From NCBI GenBank assembly GCA_019235995.1, contig JAFAJV010000032.1, positions 1-64,000 on the forward strand: a stretch of 64,000 nucleotides of DNA, read 5' to 3'. The notes beneath the pieces are model-generated. The model did no database searches, was not told the origin of the DNA, and was given only the letters and a program-made list of their open reading frames with translations. Positions 17,917-28,205 of the stretch are shown here, one piece after another. The stretch comes from Vulcanimicrobiota bacterium. GTDB lineage: Bacteria; Vulcanimicrobiota; Vulcanimicrobiia; Vulcanimicrobiales; Vulcanimicrobiaceae. A program made the translations under genes and the position numbers. The number at the start of each line of letters is the position of its first letter. The first letter of the stretch is position 1.

Positions 17917-19848
17917 ATGACGTTTGATTGTGAATCGTGCGCCGCGCGACCTGCGGTGACGTCGTATGGCGGACGCCGCCTTTGCAACTTGTGCGCCCAG
18001 AAGCGCGCTGCCACCAGCGCGCTTCCGTTCGTGGGGGCGGCGCTCGCGGCAGCCGGCTTGATCGCCGGAAGCGCGCTGCTCGCCGAAAAAATGCAGGGCG
18101 GAGGAGCCGCCTCGCCGCTGGACGAGCTCGGCAAGCGCTTTCGCGGCGGCACGCCGACCCTGGCGGCGTACTCCCGCGATCTCACGGAGCTTGCGCGCAA
18201 CGGTAAGCTCGATCCGGTCATCGGCCGCGATCGTGAGATCGACCGGGTCGTGTCGATACTCGCACGGCGCAGCAAGAACAACCCGTGCCTGGTCGGGGAA
18301 CCGGGCGTCGGCAAGACCGCGATCGTCGAAGGTCTCGCCGCACGAATCGTCGCGGGAAACGCGCCCGCATCGCTACGCGGCAAGCGCGTTCTCGCGCTCT
18401 CGCTCGGCCCGCTCGTCGCGGGCACGAAGTATCGCGGCGAGTTCGAAGGTCGGGTGAAACGAATACTCGACGAGGTCAAGCGGAGCGCCCGGGACGTGGT
18501 GCTGTTCATCGACGAGCTGCATACTCTCGTCGGAGCCGGAGCCGCCGAGGGCGCTCCGCTCGATCTCAGCACGATGATCAAGCCGGAGCTCGCGCGCGGA
18601 GACCTGCAGTGCATCGGCGCGACGACGTTCGACGACTACCGGAAGTACATCGAATCGGATGCAGCGCTCGAACGCCGCTTCCAGCCCGTCATGGTCGAAG
18701 AGCCGAGCATCGACGAGACGATCGAGATCCTTCGCGGCTTGCGCGAGCGCTACGCGCTCCACCATCACGTCGTCATCGGCGAAGACGCGATCGAGACCGC
18801 TGCGCAACTCTCGGCCCGCTTCATCGCGGACCGCTTCTTGCCCGACAAGGCAATCGACCTCGTGGATGAGGCCGCCGCTTCCGTCGCGCTCGCGAATAAG
18901 GGCGCCGTCGATCAGCCGCGCGTCGGCCGCGACGATGTCGCGGCGGTAGTGACGCGTTGGACCGGCATCCCGCAAGACTCTCTCACGGAATCGCAGGCCA
19001 GCCGTCTCCTCGACCTCGAGCGGCTCTTAGCCAAGCGCGTCATCGGACAAACCCGGGCAATCGCCGCGGTATCGGATGCAATCCGGCGTGCCCGCACGGG
19101 GCTGCACGATCCGCGCAAGCCGCTGGGAAGCTTTCTCTTCCGTGGCCCGAGCGGCGTGGGCAAGACGGAGCTCGCCAAGACGCTCGCCGAAGTGCTCTTC
19201 GGCAGCGAGGCGGCCTTGGTACGCATCGATCTTGCCGAGTTCACCGAGCCGCATACGGTCTCGCGATTGCTCGGGGCGCCTCCGGGCTACGCCGGCCACG
19301 AAGAGCCCGGCCAGCTCACGGAGCCCGTCCGGCGCCGGCCGTACTGCGTCGTCTTCTTCGACGAGCTCGAAAAGGCACACCCCGACGTCGCTTCGATCCT
19401 GCTGCAGATTCTCGATGACGGTCGCGTCACCGATTCGAAGGGACGCACCATCGACTTCAGGCACACGCTGATCATCTTGACGACGAATCTGCAGGACGAC
19501 GATCTCGCGATCGCACTTCGGTCGGAGCTGCTCGATAGGATCGACGAGGTCGTGCCGTTCGACGAGCTGGGGCTGACGCAAATCGAGGCGATCGTCACCA
19601 TTCACGTGGAAGCATTGGCTTGCCGTCTCGGCGCTCGCAACGTCGCCCTCAATCTTTCAGACGAGGCAAAGCTGTATCTCGCTCGCGTCTCCATGGGCGC
19701 AGGGAGCGGCGCGCGTTACGTGCAGCGCACGGTCTCGCATTACGTATCGACGCCGCTCTCAACCGCGCTGCTGCGCGGTGAGCTGCGGGAGGGATCGGCC
19801 GCCGACGTGACGCTCGAAGGCGACGTCCTGCGCGTCCGCGCCGCCTAG
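17917..19848 (+). CDS. Clp-type double AAA+ ATPase with N-terminal zinc finger and membrane segment
   Basis: 643 aa. Residues 1-30 form a four-Cys finger (Cys5, Cys8, Cys23, Cys26). Residues about 35-57 are hydrophobic (FVGAALAAAGLIAGSALLAE). Then come AAA1 (Walker A GEPGVGKT at about 127, Walker B FIDELH, pore loop TKYRGEFEGR) and AAA2 (Walker A GPSGVGKT at about 410, FFDELEKAH, pore loop PPGYAGHEEPG). The Clp N-domain repeats are absent and there is no coiled-coil M-domain. In AAA2 the stretch after TTNL runs straight to SELLDRIDE, so the IGF/IGL loop that docks ClpP is missing. It is probably an ATP-driven unfoldase at the membrane, working alone or with an unknown partner. Confidence 0.88.
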   Translation: MTFDCESCAARPAVTSYGGRRLCNLCAQKRAATSALPFVGAALAAAGLIAGSALLAEKMQGGGAASPLDELGKRFRGGTPTLAAYSRDLTELARNGKLDPVIGRDREIDRVVSILARRSKNNPCLVGEPGVGKTAIVEGLAARIVAGNAPASLRGKRVLALSLGPLVAGTKYRGEFEGRVKRILDEVKRSARDVVLFIDELHTLVGAGAAEGAPLDLSTMIKPELARGDLQCIGATTFDDYRKYIESDAALERRFQPVMVEEPSIDETIEILRGLRERYALHHHVVIGEDAIETAAQLSARFIADRFLPDKAIDLVDEAAASVALANKGAVDQPRVGRDDVAAVVTRWTGIPQDSLTESQASRLLDLERLLAKRVIGQTRAIAAVSDAIRRARTGLHDPRKPLGSFLFRGPSGVGKTELAKTLAEVLFGSEAALVRIDLAEFTEPHTVSRLLGAPPGYAGHEEPGQLTEPVRRRPYCVVFFDELEKAHPDVASILLQILDDGRVTDSKGRTIDFRHTLIILTTNLQDDDLAIALRSELLDRIDEVVPFDELGLTQIEAIVTIHVEALACRLGARNVALNLSDEAKLYLARVSMGAGSGARYVQRTVSHYVSTPLSTALLRGELREGSAADVTLEGDVLRVRAA

Positions 19849-19872
19849 CCCGCACGTCGTGAGCTAGGGAAC

Positions 19873-21696
19873 CTAAGGAACGATGGCGCTCGCCGCATTC
19901 GTCGCGGGCGACAGCGCCAGCGCGAGCGGCGCGCTGATGCCGTTCGCCACGGTCGCCCAGGAAGCGCCCGCGTAGGGAGGAGGATACTCCGTGACCGTGT
20001 TGTTGCCATAGTTGGCAACGTAGAGATTGCCGAGCATGTCGATCGCGAGCGCGATCGGCTGGCTTTGTCCTCCGGCAATCGTTGCCGGCGGGTTCGTGTA
20101 CGGCGCGACGTATTCCGTGACCGTATTGGCACCTTGATTGGGCACGAAGAGATTTGCCGAGGCCCCCAGGCCGATCGTGCCTTGTTCGTTGACGCCGTTC
20201 GTGATCGTCGCGATTGGCGTGCTCGAACCGGAGAACGGCGGCGAATATTCGACTACGGAGTTGGGCGTAGAGTTGAGGTTTGCGACGAAGAGGTCTCCGC
20301 GCGAGTCGAGCGCGAGGGAGTTCGGAGCGTTGAGCCCCTTCGAGATGACGGTCGGCGCGCCGCCGTAGGGCGGCGCGTATACGCTGACGGTGTTGGCGGC
20401 CGCGTTGAGCACGAAGAGGTTACCGTTGCCGTCGAGCGCCAGGCTCACCGGATCGTCTACGCTCGCCGTGATGACCTGCGATGGACCGCCGACATAGGGC
20501 GGTGAGTACATCGTCACCGAGTTGCTGCCGTTTCCGTTGGCCACAAAAAGGTCGCCGCGCGCGTCGACGGCAAGAGCCTGCGGATGATTGACGCCGGCCG
20601 AAATCGTGTTCGGCGCCTGGTTGTAGGGCGGAGCGTATGCGGAAACGCTACCGGGCTGGTTGGCGACGAACAAGTCGCCCGCCGCGTCGAAGGTCAATGC
20701 CTGCGGGCTGGTTACGCCGTTCGCGACCGTCGCCAGCGGCGCAACCTGTCCGTTGACGTAGAGCGCGACGGTGCTGATGTTGGAGTTCGCGACACCCAAC
20801 AGTTGGCGAACGTCGACGCGCGTCGTGCCGCTGCACGCCGCGTTCGGCTGCGCGCAGGGATTCGCGGGACCTTGATAGGTCGCGGTCGCGCGCAGGATGC
20901 TCGAGCTCCCGTTGGCGGACGCCGGTCCCGAAACGTAAAACACATTCGGCGCGAGGGCCCCCGCTTGCGTGACGGCGAGCGGAAGCGAACCACCCGCCTG
21001 GCTCAGGGAGAAGATCGCGCCGTAGTTTCCAATGATGATGTTCTGGTTGGCGTCAAGCATCTCCACCAGCAGCGCATGCTTTCCGGCGCCGAAGAGATCG
21101 ATGCCGCCCTGCGCATTGGGCGCGCTCATGAAGGATCCCGGAACGATCTGCATCTGCGCGGGCACGCCGCTCAGCGTGAGGTTGAGAGAGTTGGTAGCGC
21201 TCGACGCGACGTTGAATGCCACGGCGGCGCTTCCAATCGTTCCCGCGTACGTGCCGGCGGGCAGCGTCAGCGCGAGTTGGCACGTCGATCCGCCGGGCGC
21301 CGGCGAACAGCCGGCCGCGTTCGGTCCGACCGTCACGCTCTGGCTGATGCTCGTCGGCCCGTTCATGTTGATGGCGAGCAGCTGCCCACCGTTGGGCGCC
21401 GGCGCTATGCTGCTCACCGTGGGGGCAGCCGGTGTCGTCACCGGGACCGCGCCGGATAGCGGTTGCTGCGGTGGCGGCGGCAGCGTCGGGAGCGTCGGCA
21501 GTCTCGGGTTGCTCTGGCTGGTCGCCGGCACGAAAATCCGCACCACCGTGTTCCCCGAAGCACCGCCGCCTTGCAGCACGCTCGTGCCACCGGGCATCAG
21601 CGCGCCTCCCTGACCGCCGGCACCGGCACAGCCTACAGCGCACGCCGCCGCGGTGAGAACCGCGGCGGTGCGCAATGCCAACGTTCGGCGGGTCAC
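19873..21696 (-). CDS. Secreted (lipo)protein with NHL-like tandem repeats
   Basis: 607 aa. The signal-like N-terminus (TLALRTAAVLTAAACAVGCAG) contains possible lipobox cysteines, followed by a Gly/Pro-rich region. Six tandem repeats of about 42-46 aa plus a partial seventh run from about residue 300 to the end. Each follows the pattern P-x-ALA-D-x-x-G-[ND]-LFVAN-...-[SV]-x-Y-x-PPY, predicting a beta-propeller. Function is unknown; such proteins may bind ligands at the cell surface. GTG at 21696, 4 nt after tlpA, makes it the end of the infB operon. Confidence 0.75.
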   Translation of the reverse strand: MTRRTLALRTAAVLTAAACAVGCAGAGGQGGALMPGGTSVLQGGGASGNTVVRIFVPATSQSNPRLPTLPTLPPPPQQPLSGAVPVTTPAAPTVSSIAPAPNGGQLLAINMNGPTSISQSVTVGPNAAGCSPAPGGSTCQLALTLPAGTYAGTIGSAAVAFNVASSATNSLNLTLSGVPAQMQIVPGSFMSAPNAQGGIDLFGAGKHALLVEMLDANQNIIIGNYGAIFSLSQAGGSLPLAVTQAGALAPNVFYVSGPASANGSSSILRATATYQGPANPCAQPNAACSGTTRVDVRQLLGVANSNISTVALYVNGQVAPLATVANGVTSPQALTFDAAGDLFVANQPGSVSAYAPPYNQAPNTISAGVNHPQALAVDARGDLFVANGNGSNSVTMYSPPYVGGPSQVITASVDDPVSLALDGNGNLFVLNAAANTVSVYAPPYGGAPTVISKGLNAPNSLALDSRGDLFVANLNSTPNSVVEYSPPFSGSSTPIATITNGVNEQGTIGLGASANLFVPNQGANTVTEYVAPYTNPPATIAGGQSQPIALAIDMLGNLYVANYGNNTVTEYPPPYAGASWATVANGISAPLALALSPATNAASAIVP

Positions 21697-21700
21697 GGTA

Positions 21701-22216
21701 CTACCGCAAGAGACGCTCGACGTTGCTGCGCATATCCGAGGCTGAGATCTCGCCGACGACGATCTTGCGGACGATCCCGCCGCGATCGATGAACACGTGC
21801 ACCGGCAGGCCGTTCACGGCATACTGATCGCGCAGCGTTCCGCCGTCGATCACGACCGGATAACTCAGGCGGTGCTCGTCTCGGAACTGCGACGCCTTGC
21901 GTGCGTTCTCGAGAACGTCGACACCGACTACTTGTAGGCCGCGGCTGCCATACCGGCGCGCCAGGGCGTCGATCGCAGGCGCCTCTTGATTGCACGGCGG
22001 GCACCACGTCGCGAAGAAGTTGAGATAGATCGCTTTGCCGTGCAGCGAGGCGAGTGTGAGCGACGGGCCGGGGAGGCTTGGCTCGCTCCAGCCGGGCGCC
22101 GCGCGCCCGACCCGCGCCGGGCCGGCGGCGTCCCCCGGAGAGCCGGCGCCCCCGCCGCGGCCGCAGCCGGCCAGGGCCAGCGCCGCGAGCGCGGCGGCGA
22201 GAACCTCTCTAGCCAT
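21701..22216 (-). CDS. TlpA-like thiol-disulfide oxidoreductase lipoprotein
   Basis: A 171-aa protein with lipobox ALALAGCGR (lipidation at the Cys), a Gly/Ala linker and a thioredoxin fold with active site ATWCPPCNQEAP and the cis-Pro region NGLPVHVFID. It keeps periplasmic thiols reduced or serves cytochrome maturation. The ATG at 22216 overlaps the ribF stop by 8 nt. Confidence 0.92.
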   Translation of the reverse strand: MAREVLAAALAALALAGCGRGGGAGSPGDAAGPARVGRAAPGWSEPSLPGPSLTLASLHGKAIYLNFFATWCPPCNQEAPAIDALARRYGSRGLQVVGVDVLENARKASQFRDEHRLSYPVVIDGGTLRDQYAVNGLPVHVFIDRGGIVRKIVVGEISASDMRSNVERLLR

Positions 22217-23123
22217 AACTCGGATACCCAATCGCGCGGCGGTCATGCAGCATTTGTTCTATCAGTTCGCCGACCCCGGCGAAAAGCCGCTGCTCGCGCA
22301 CGTAGCGCAGCTCGCGCAGGGCGAGCTCGCGGCCGTAGATCGTGTATTGGAAATCGCGCAGCCAGGCCTCTACCGTCCGTTCCGCGCCATGGAACTGCGG
22401 GTTCGTGCCGATCGAAACGAGCGCGGCATAGTCGCGACCGTCGTAACGCGCCACGGCGGAATATACGCCGTCCTTGGGCAACAGCTTGAGGGGGACGCGA
22501 ACGTTCGCCGTAGGAAAGCCCAACGCGTGTCCGCGGCCGGCGCCGACCTCGACGAGACCGCGGATCTCGTACCCGGTTCCTCCTAGAAGCGAGTCCGCGC
22601 GCGCGAGGTCGCCCTCCGAGACGAGCGTGCGAATGCGCGTGCTCGAAATCCGTTCGCCGTCTTCGGCGACGTGCGCTACGGAGGCAAAAGCGACGCCTCG
22701 CTTCGCGAAATAATCGCGCATCATTTCGACGTCGCCGGCACGCCGATGGCCGAATCGAAAAGTCGATCCCACGACGACGCCGCCGACTCCAAGCTGCTCG
22801 ACCAGCAGCGCAAGGAACGCCTCCGGGCGCAGCGTCGCGATGCGGTCGTCGAACTTCACGACGAAACACTCCTCGAAGCCGGCGGACGCAAGGAGCGCGA
22901 GACGTTCCTCCGGGGTCGAGATCAGCGGCGGCTGTGTACCAGGGCGCAGATGCGTGGCCGGATGGTTCGCGAAGGTCAACGCGCCCGAGCGCCACCCCGG
23001 CCTGCGCAGCAGCATCGTCTGTCGAGCGATCTCGCGATGACCGCGATGAAACCCGTCGAAGAACCCGATCGCAAGCGCAAGCGGACGCACCGAGTCGCGA
23101 GCGAGCTCGTGGCGTACCTTCAA
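22209..23123 (-). CDS. ribF: Bifunctional riboflavin kinase/FAD synthetase
   Basis: 304 aa. The N-terminal adenylyltransferase domain has AIGFFDGFHRGH and ISSTRIRTLVSEGDLARA. The C-terminal flavokinase domain has TGYEIRGLVEVGAGRGHALGFPTANV. It makes FMN and FAD from riboflavin. The start is TTG at 23123, overlapping the truB TGA as TTGA. truB-ribF adjacency is common in bacteria. Confidence 0.95.
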   Translation of the reverse strand: MKVRHELARDSVRPLALAIGFFDGFHRGHREIARQTMLLRRPGWRSGALTFANHPATHLRPGTQPPLISTPEERLALLASAGFEECFVVKFDDRIATLRPEAFLALLVEQLGVGGVVVGSTFRFGHRRAGDVEMMRDYFAKRGVAFASVAHVAEDGERISSTRIRTLVSEGDLARADSLLGGTGYEIRGLVEVGAGRGHALGFPTANVRVPLKLLPKDGVYSAVARYDGRDYAALVSIGTNPQFHGAERTVEAWLRDFQYTIYGRELALRELRYVREQRLFAGVGELIEQMLHDRRAIGYPSYG

Positions 23124-23992
23124 AGAAAGACCTTGCGCGGCGCAAGAAGCGTCCCGAGCGCCTCGCCCACCCCGACGAGCGTGCGAGACTCGTCCCGCAC
23201 GAACACGTGCCTGCCGGTCGCGCCCTCAGGGAGCGGAACGACTCGACCCGCGCGAAAATCCGCCGACCCGCGCAAATCCAGCACGATCGTCGGAAACGGA
23301 ATGATATGCTCGGGCGCAATGAGGGCACCCTCGGGGTTGCGCGCGATCTCGTCGAGCGTGCGCGCCTCGTACAGGACGAACGGGCCCGAGGCTTCGCGCA
23401 CGAGCGCGCCCATGTGCGCCGGCGTGCCGAGCGCGGCGCCGAGATCGTGGCAAAGCGTGCGCACGTAGGTTCCCTCGCTGCAGGCGACACGCAGCCGCGC
23501 TGCATTTGACTCAAGACCAAGCATCGTCAATCCGTAGACCGTGACGGGACGCGCGCGCCGCTCGACGATTTTCCCTTCGCGCGCGAGCTCGTAGAGTCGC
23601 CGACCGCGATGACGCGCGGCCGAATACATCGGCGGAGTTTGGGCGATGCGGCCGACGAATCGTGACAGCAGCGGCTCGAGCCGCTTGGGCCAATCCGCCG
23701 GCGGGATCGCGCTCTCGACCGTCTCGCCCTGTGCGTCTTGCGTCGTCGTGGAGCGTCCGAGCACGAGAGTGCACACGTAGCCCTTGCGCTGATCCAGGAG
23801 TAGCGGAATCAAGCGCGTCGCCTTTCCGATCGCCACCGGCAGCACGCCGGCTGCCTGCGGATCGAGCGTGCCGAGATGACCGGCGGCCAGCTTACGATCG
23901 CCGGCGTACAGCGCGTAAATTCGGCGCACCCGCGACACCGCGTGTGCCGAGCTCGGACCGGCCGGCTTGAACAGATTGACGAAACCGATCAC
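23120..23992 (-). CDS. truB: tRNA pseudouridine-55 synthase
   Basis: A 290-aa pseudouridine synthase. The catalytic Asp is in GHLGTLDPQAAGVLPVAIGKAT, and GTYVRTLCHDLG is a second family motif. It isomerises U55 in the T-loop of tRNAs. The start is GTG at 23992, 27 nt after nrnA. Confidence 0.95.
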   Translation of the reverse strand: MIGFVNLFKPAGPSSAHAVSRVRRIYALYAGDRKLAAGHLGTLDPQAAGVLPVAIGKATRLIPLLLDQRKGYVCTLVLGRSTTTQDAQGETVESAIPPADWPKRLEPLLSRFVGRIAQTPPMYSAARHRGRRLYELAREGKIVERRARPVTVYGLTMLGLESNAARLRVACSEGTYVRTLCHDLGAALGTPAHMGALVREASGPFVLYEARTLDEIARNPEGALIAPEHIIPFPTIVLDLRGSADFRAGRVVPLPEGATGRHVFVRDESRTLVGVGEALGTLLAPRKVFL

Positions 23993-24019
23993 GAGCCTGC
24001 CCTAAGCGGAGGCGACGCG

Positions 24020-25000
24020 CTACAAACCTTCGGCGACGAGCGCGGCCTCCACCGCCGGAAACGCATCCGGCAGCGGGCCGCGATACGTCAGGCCGGAGGC
24101 CCGGAAGTGTCCGCCCCCGCCCAGGCGTCCGGCCGCGGCTTGGACGTTGATTCGTCCGCTCGAACGCAAGCTCACGCGAATTTCCCCTTCGATGGCCTTG
24201 AAGAGCGCGGCGACGTCCACGCCCTCTTGCCCAAGCAGCGTGTTGACCATGTCCTCAGTGTCCTCGCCGTCCGCGCCGGTCTGCTCGAGCATCGCGTCGT
24301 CGACGTACGAATAGCAATAGCGACCACCGTGCTCGAACCTCATCTTTTCGACGACGCGTCCGAGCAGTTTCGTCGCGCCGACGCGCTTGCGCAGGAATAT
24401 CTCCTCGGTGATCTGCTCCTTATCGGCGCCGAGCCGCATCAGCTCCGCAGCGAGTTCGAGCGCGTCCGGCGTCGTGTTCGAGTGCATGAAGCCGCCCGTG
24501 TCGGTCATGATCGTCGCGAGAATGCAGGTTGCGATTCGCTCATCGAGCGGCACCCCTAGCTCGCGCAAGAGATGCATCACGACGCTGCCTGTCGAGCACT
24601 CGTGCTCCAACACGTAGTTGAGCTTGCCGAATAGCGAGTTACCCAAATGGTGGTCGATGTCGAGCATGTTTGCCCGATCGACGGGCGGCAGGTACTCGCC
24701 CGCTCGGCGCCAGTCGCTCATGTCGCAGAACACGTACAACGTATCGTCGGGGAGGTCTGCCGGCAGCCGCCGCGACACCAGCTCCGCGTCCGGCAAGAAG
24801 CGTAGGTTGCGCGGCACGCCGTCTTGCTGAAAGTAGGCGACTCGCTTACCGAGGCCCTTGAGCGCGAGGCCGAGCGCGAGCCCCGCGCCGAGCGTGTCGC
24901 CGTCCGGCTTGACGTGGCTGACCATCACGAACGCGCTGCGGCCGCGCAGCTCTTCGACGACGTCCTTCGTCGACGCGATGCCGGAGGTACTTTCGATCAT
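24020..25000 (-). CDS. nrnA: DHH-family oligoribonuclease / pAp phosphatase
   Basis: A 326-aa DHH phosphoesterase: SHVKPDGDTLGAGLAL, DMSDW, MLDIDHH and, in the DHHA1 domain, RLGGGGHFRASG. It degrades nano-RNAs and can dephosphorylate 3'-phosphoadenosine 5'-phosphate. The ATG at 25000 overlaps the rbfA stop by 1 nt (TAATG). The rbfA-nrnA-truB-ribF order is a known arrangement. Confidence 0.93.
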   Translation of the reverse strand: MIESTSGIASTKDVVEELRGRSAFVMVSHVKPDGDTLGAGLALGLALKGLGKRVAYFQQDGVPRNLRFLPDAELVSRRLPADLPDDTLYVFCDMSDWRRAGEYLPPVDRANMLDIDHHLGNSLFGKLNYVLEHECSTGSVVMHLLRELGVPLDERIATCILATIMTDTGGFMHSNTTPDALELAAELMRLGADKEQITEEIFLRKRVGATKLLGRVVEKMRFEHGGRYCYSYVDDAMLEQTGADGEDTEDMVNTLLGQEGVDVAALFKAIEGEIRVSLRSSGRINVQAAAGRLGGGGHFRASGLTYRGPLPDAFPAVEAALVAEGL

Positions 25001-25362
25001 TAACTCTCTTCCGCCGGAGCCTGCGCCGCCGCCTCGCGGAGCGTCTTTGCGAGCGCGATCGCGCGTTCGGCGGAGCGGTCTTCGATGAAAACGAGCTCCG
25101 GCGTGTGCCGCAGATCGATCTTGCGGCCCAGCTCGCCGCGCAGAAATCGCCCGGCGTGCCTGAGCGCGTCCAACGACTGGCGAGCCTGATGACGATCGCC
25201 AATCACCGAGACGAACACCTTACAATGCCGCAAGTCGTCGCTCACTTCGGCATGCGTGACGGTGACGAACGCTAGGCGCGGATCCTGCAGCTCTTGCGAG
25301 ATCAGCGTTCCCAAGATGCGCTGAATCTCGTGATCGATCTTCGCCATCCTCTGCGCCTTCAT
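25000..25362 (-). CDS. rbfA: Ribosome-binding factor A
   Basis: A 120-aa KH-like protein (MAKIDHEIQRILGTLISQEL, DPRLAFVTVTHAEVSDDLRH) that assists 16S rRNA maturation and cold adaptation. ATG is possible at 25362 or 25347. The 214-nt gap to infB is unusual for this pair and holds a dispersed repeat. Confidence 0.92.
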   Translation of the reverse strand: MKAQRMAKIDHEIQRILGTLISQELQDPRLAFVTVTHAEVSDDLRHCKVFVSVIGDRHQARQSLDALRHAGRFLRGELGRKIDLRHTPELVFIEDRSAERAIALAKTLREAAAQAPAEES

Positions 25363-25429
25363 CGCTTTAAGTCCAATGCTGAAGGCGCGATCTCGAGACG
25401 CGCCCACTTGCCGCGCGGGAGAAGCCCGA

Positions 25430-25498
25430 GGGGCGGCACGTATCGCGTAGGCGGCGTGTGAATCCGCCGCGGAGCCACGGATGGCGGGAGCGGCGGAG
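25430..25498. repeat. Dispersed 69-nt intergenic repeat, copy A
   Basis: It lies between infB and rbfA. The core at 25450-25495 matches 55395-55440 at 42 of 46 positions. The core can fold as GCGGCG-TGTGAATC-CGCCGC with the loop conserved, followed by a conserved CCACGGA. Both copies sit in gaps after minus-strand genes, in the same orientation. The rest of the 214-nt gap shows nothing I can identify. Confidence 0.6.
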
Positions 25499-25576
25499 AG
25501 GCCGAGCGATGCCGAGCGCCGGATGCGCGAGGCGAGCGGCCGCCCAAGCGATATGTGCCGCCCCGAAGACCGAGCG

Positions 25577-28198
25577 TCACGCGCGCACCAATTCGGCGGC
25601 GACGTGTTCGAGGGCGTAGGCTTCGATGACGTCGCCTTCTTTGAGGTCTTGGAATTTCGCGACCTGGATGCCGCACTCGAAGCCTTCCGCGACCTCACGC
25701 ACGTCGTCCTTGAAGCGTCGCAGGCTCTCGATCTCTCCATCGAAGACGACGGCGGCGTCGCGAATGACGCGCGCCTTGGCGTTGCGCGTGATCTTGCCGC
25801 TCTGCACGTAGCATCCGACGATCGTTCCGACGCGGCTGACCTTGAACACCTGGCGGACCTCGGCGCGGCCGAGAACGACCTCGCGTTCGATCGGCGAGAG
25901 CATGCCGCGCATCGCCTTCTTGAGATCGTCTTCGATCTCGTAGATCACCTGATAGAAGCGCAGATCGACGCCTTCGTTTTCGGCGAGCCGGCGGGCCGTC
26001 TCGTCCGGACGAATGTTGAACCCGATCAGCACGCCGTTCGACGCGCTGGCGAGATTCACGTCGTTGGGCGAGATAGCGCCGACGCCGCCGTGGATGACCC
26101 GGATCTCGACGTCGTCGGTCGATAGCGACTCCATTCGGGCGCGCAGCGCCTCCAGCGAACCTTGTCCGTCGGCCTTGATGATCAGGTTGAGCACCTTCTT
26201 GCCTTCGGCCGGCATCGTCATGAACGTCTCGAGCGATACGCGCTGGGAGCCGGTCGCGGCCATCCTCACGTCGCGCCGGCGCGTCGCGCGCTTCTCCGCG
26301 GTTTCGCGAGCCACGCGTTCGTCGCTGACGACGGAGAGCGTGTCGCCGGCCGCGGGGACGTCCGAGAGTCCCATCACCTCGACCGGAATCGAAGGACCGG
26401 CTTTCTTGACCTGTTTGCCCTTATCGTCGATCAGCGCGCGTACTTTTCCGAACGTGCCGCCCGCCACGACGATGTCACCGACGCGCAGCGTGCCGTTCTG
26501 GACGAGCACGGTGGCAACCGCGCCGCGACCGCGGTGCAGCGCCGATTCGATCACCACGCCGCTGGCGCGGCGGTTCTTGTTCGCGCGCAGCTCCCGAATG
26601 TCGGCCTCGAGCAGGACCGTGTCGAGGAGGCCGTCGATGCCGTCGCCGGTCTTGGCCGAGACGGGAACCATCTCGACGGTACCGGCCCAATCGACCGGCT
26701 GAAGACCCTCCTCCATCAGTTGCTGCTTGACGCGATCGGGCTGCGCGTCGGGGCGGTCCATCTTGTTGATCGCGACGACGATCGGAACGTTCGCGGCCTT
26801 GACGTGCGCGATCGCCTCCTTGGTCTGCGGCATGACGCCGTCGTCGGCCGCGACGACGAGGATCGCCACGTCGGTGACCTTCGCGCCGCGTGCGCGCATT
26901 GCCGTGAACGCTTCGTGACCGGGCGTGTCGACGAACGTGATCTTGCGATCGTTACGCTCGACGGTGTACGCGCCGATCTTCTGCGTGATCCCGCCCGCCT
27001 CACCGGCCGCAACGTTCGACTGGCGAATCTTGTCGAGCAGCGACGTCTTGCCATGATCGACGTGGCCGAGCACGGTTACGACCGGCGGCCGTGGCGTCAG
27101 CATCTCCGGCTTGTCCTCTTCCTGCTCGACCGTCACTTCTTCGCCGGCTTCCTTGACCACGGCGTTGAAACCGAACCGCTTTGCAATCTGGATCGCGACG
27201 TCGCTTGAAATGTTCTGGTTGATCGTCGCCATCGTTCCGATCTTGATCAACTCGGTGATGACGTCTCGAGCCGGGACGATCATTGACGTCGCGAGCTCTT
27301 GCACGGTGAGCAAGTCCGGGATCTCGATCGTCTCGAGCGTGCGCGCCGGAGCGGCCACAGCGGACTCGCCCTTCTTTTTGCGCTGCCGCTCTTTGTCGAG
27401 GAGCAGCTCCTTCTCGCGGTCTTTCTTGGCCGCAGCCTTGTCCTCGTGGCTGCGCACCCGATCGCCCGGCCGGCCTCCCGTGGACGGGGTGGGCATCTCG
27501 CCGGGGGCGCCCGGGCGGCCCGGAGCCGGGCGCGTCCCGGGCGACATCGGGCGGAAGGGGCCGTTCTCCGGGGGTCGCCGCTGCTGTGGCGGTACCGCAC
27601 GAGCAGGCGCGATGAGGCGCCCGGGTACCGGGCCGCCCTTGCCGCCCTGGCCGGGCATCGCCTGTCCGGGGCGCGGCGCTACGCCGGGACGCCCCGGCAG
27701 ACCCGTTTGCGGACCGGGCGACGCCGACGCAGCCGTGGTTGGGGGCGGAGCCTGGCGACGGGCGACCGAGGGCTGACCGGATGGTACGGGCCGAAGTTGC
27801 GGAATGGCGTCGGCCGCGGGCCGGCTGGGCTTGGGCTCCGGCGCAGTAACCGTAGCGGCGGACGCCGGCGCGGGGCGCGGCGAACCGCCGACGACGGGAC
27901 GAAGCCGCGAAACCGGGGGCGGAGCGGCCGGTTTCGGGGGCGCCTTTGGCGGCGTCGCCTTGGGGGCCGGGGCAGCCTTCGCGGTGGGCTGCGTCGCTGC
28001 CGGCTTGGGAGCCGGCGGCTTCTCCGTGGGCTTGAGCAGCACGCTGCGGACCAGATCCGCGATCTGATCCGGGACGACGCTGAGCTGATTTTTTGCCTCG
28101 AAAACGCCGCCAAGGCGTTCGTTGAAGAGCGTCGTGAGCTCTTTCGAGGTGAGTCCGAGCTCTTTTGCGAGCTCGAATATCCTTACTTTTCCGGCCAA
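25577..28198 (-). CDS. infB: Translation initiation factor IF-2
   Basis: 873 aa. The N-terminal IF2N domain has [18 protein letters not shown]. It is followed by a long Pro/Ala/Lys-rich linker (about 75-290), a second IF2N segment, the G domain ([35 protein letters not shown]) and the beta-barrel domains. It positions fMet-tRNA on the 30S subunit. The TTG at 28198 is chosen because it gives the canonical start [12 protein letters not shown]. Two hairpins lie directly upstream. Confidence 0.95.
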   Translation of the reverse strand: MAGKVRIFELAKELGLTSKELTTLFNERLGGVFEAKNQLSVVPDQIADLVRSVLLKPTEKPPAPKPAATQPTAKAAPAPKATPPKAPPKPAAPPPVSRLRPVVGGSPRPAPASAATVTAPEPKPSRPAADAIPQLRPVPSGQPSVARRQAPPPTTAASASPGPQTGLPGRPGVAPRPGQAMPGQGGKGGPVPGRLIAPARAVPPQQRRPPENGPFRPMSPGTRPAPGRPGAPGEMPTPSTGGRPGDRVRSHEDKAAAKKDREKELLLDKERQRKKKGESAVAAPARTLETIEIPDLLTVQELATSMIVPARDVITELIKIGTMATINQNISSDVAIQIAKRFGFNAVVKEAGEEVTVEQEEDKPEMLTPRPPVVTVLGHVDHGKTSLLDKIRQSNVAAGEAGGITQKIGAYTVERNDRKITFVDTPGHEAFTAMRARGAKVTDVAILVVAADDGVMPQTKEAIAHVKAANVPIVVAINKMDRPDAQPDRVKQQLMEEGLQPVDWAGTVEMVPVSAKTGDGIDGLLDTVLLEADIRELRANKNRRASGVVIESALHRGRGAVATVLVQNGTLRVGDIVVAGGTFGKVRALIDDKGKQVKKAGPSIPVEVMGLSDVPAAGDTLSVVSDERVARETAEKRATRRRDVRMAATGSQRVSLETFMTMPAEGKKVLNLIIKADGQGSLEALRARMESLSTDDVEIRVIHGGVGAISPNDVNLASASNGVLIGFNIRPDETARRLAENEGVDLRFYQVIYEIEDDLKKAMRGMLSPIEREVVLGRAEVRQVFKVSRVGTIVGCYVQSGKITRNAKARVIRDAAVVFDGEIESLRRFKDDVREVAEGFECGIQVAKFQDLKEGDVIEAYALEHVAAELVRA

Positions 28199-28205
28199 AT
28201 TCTCT

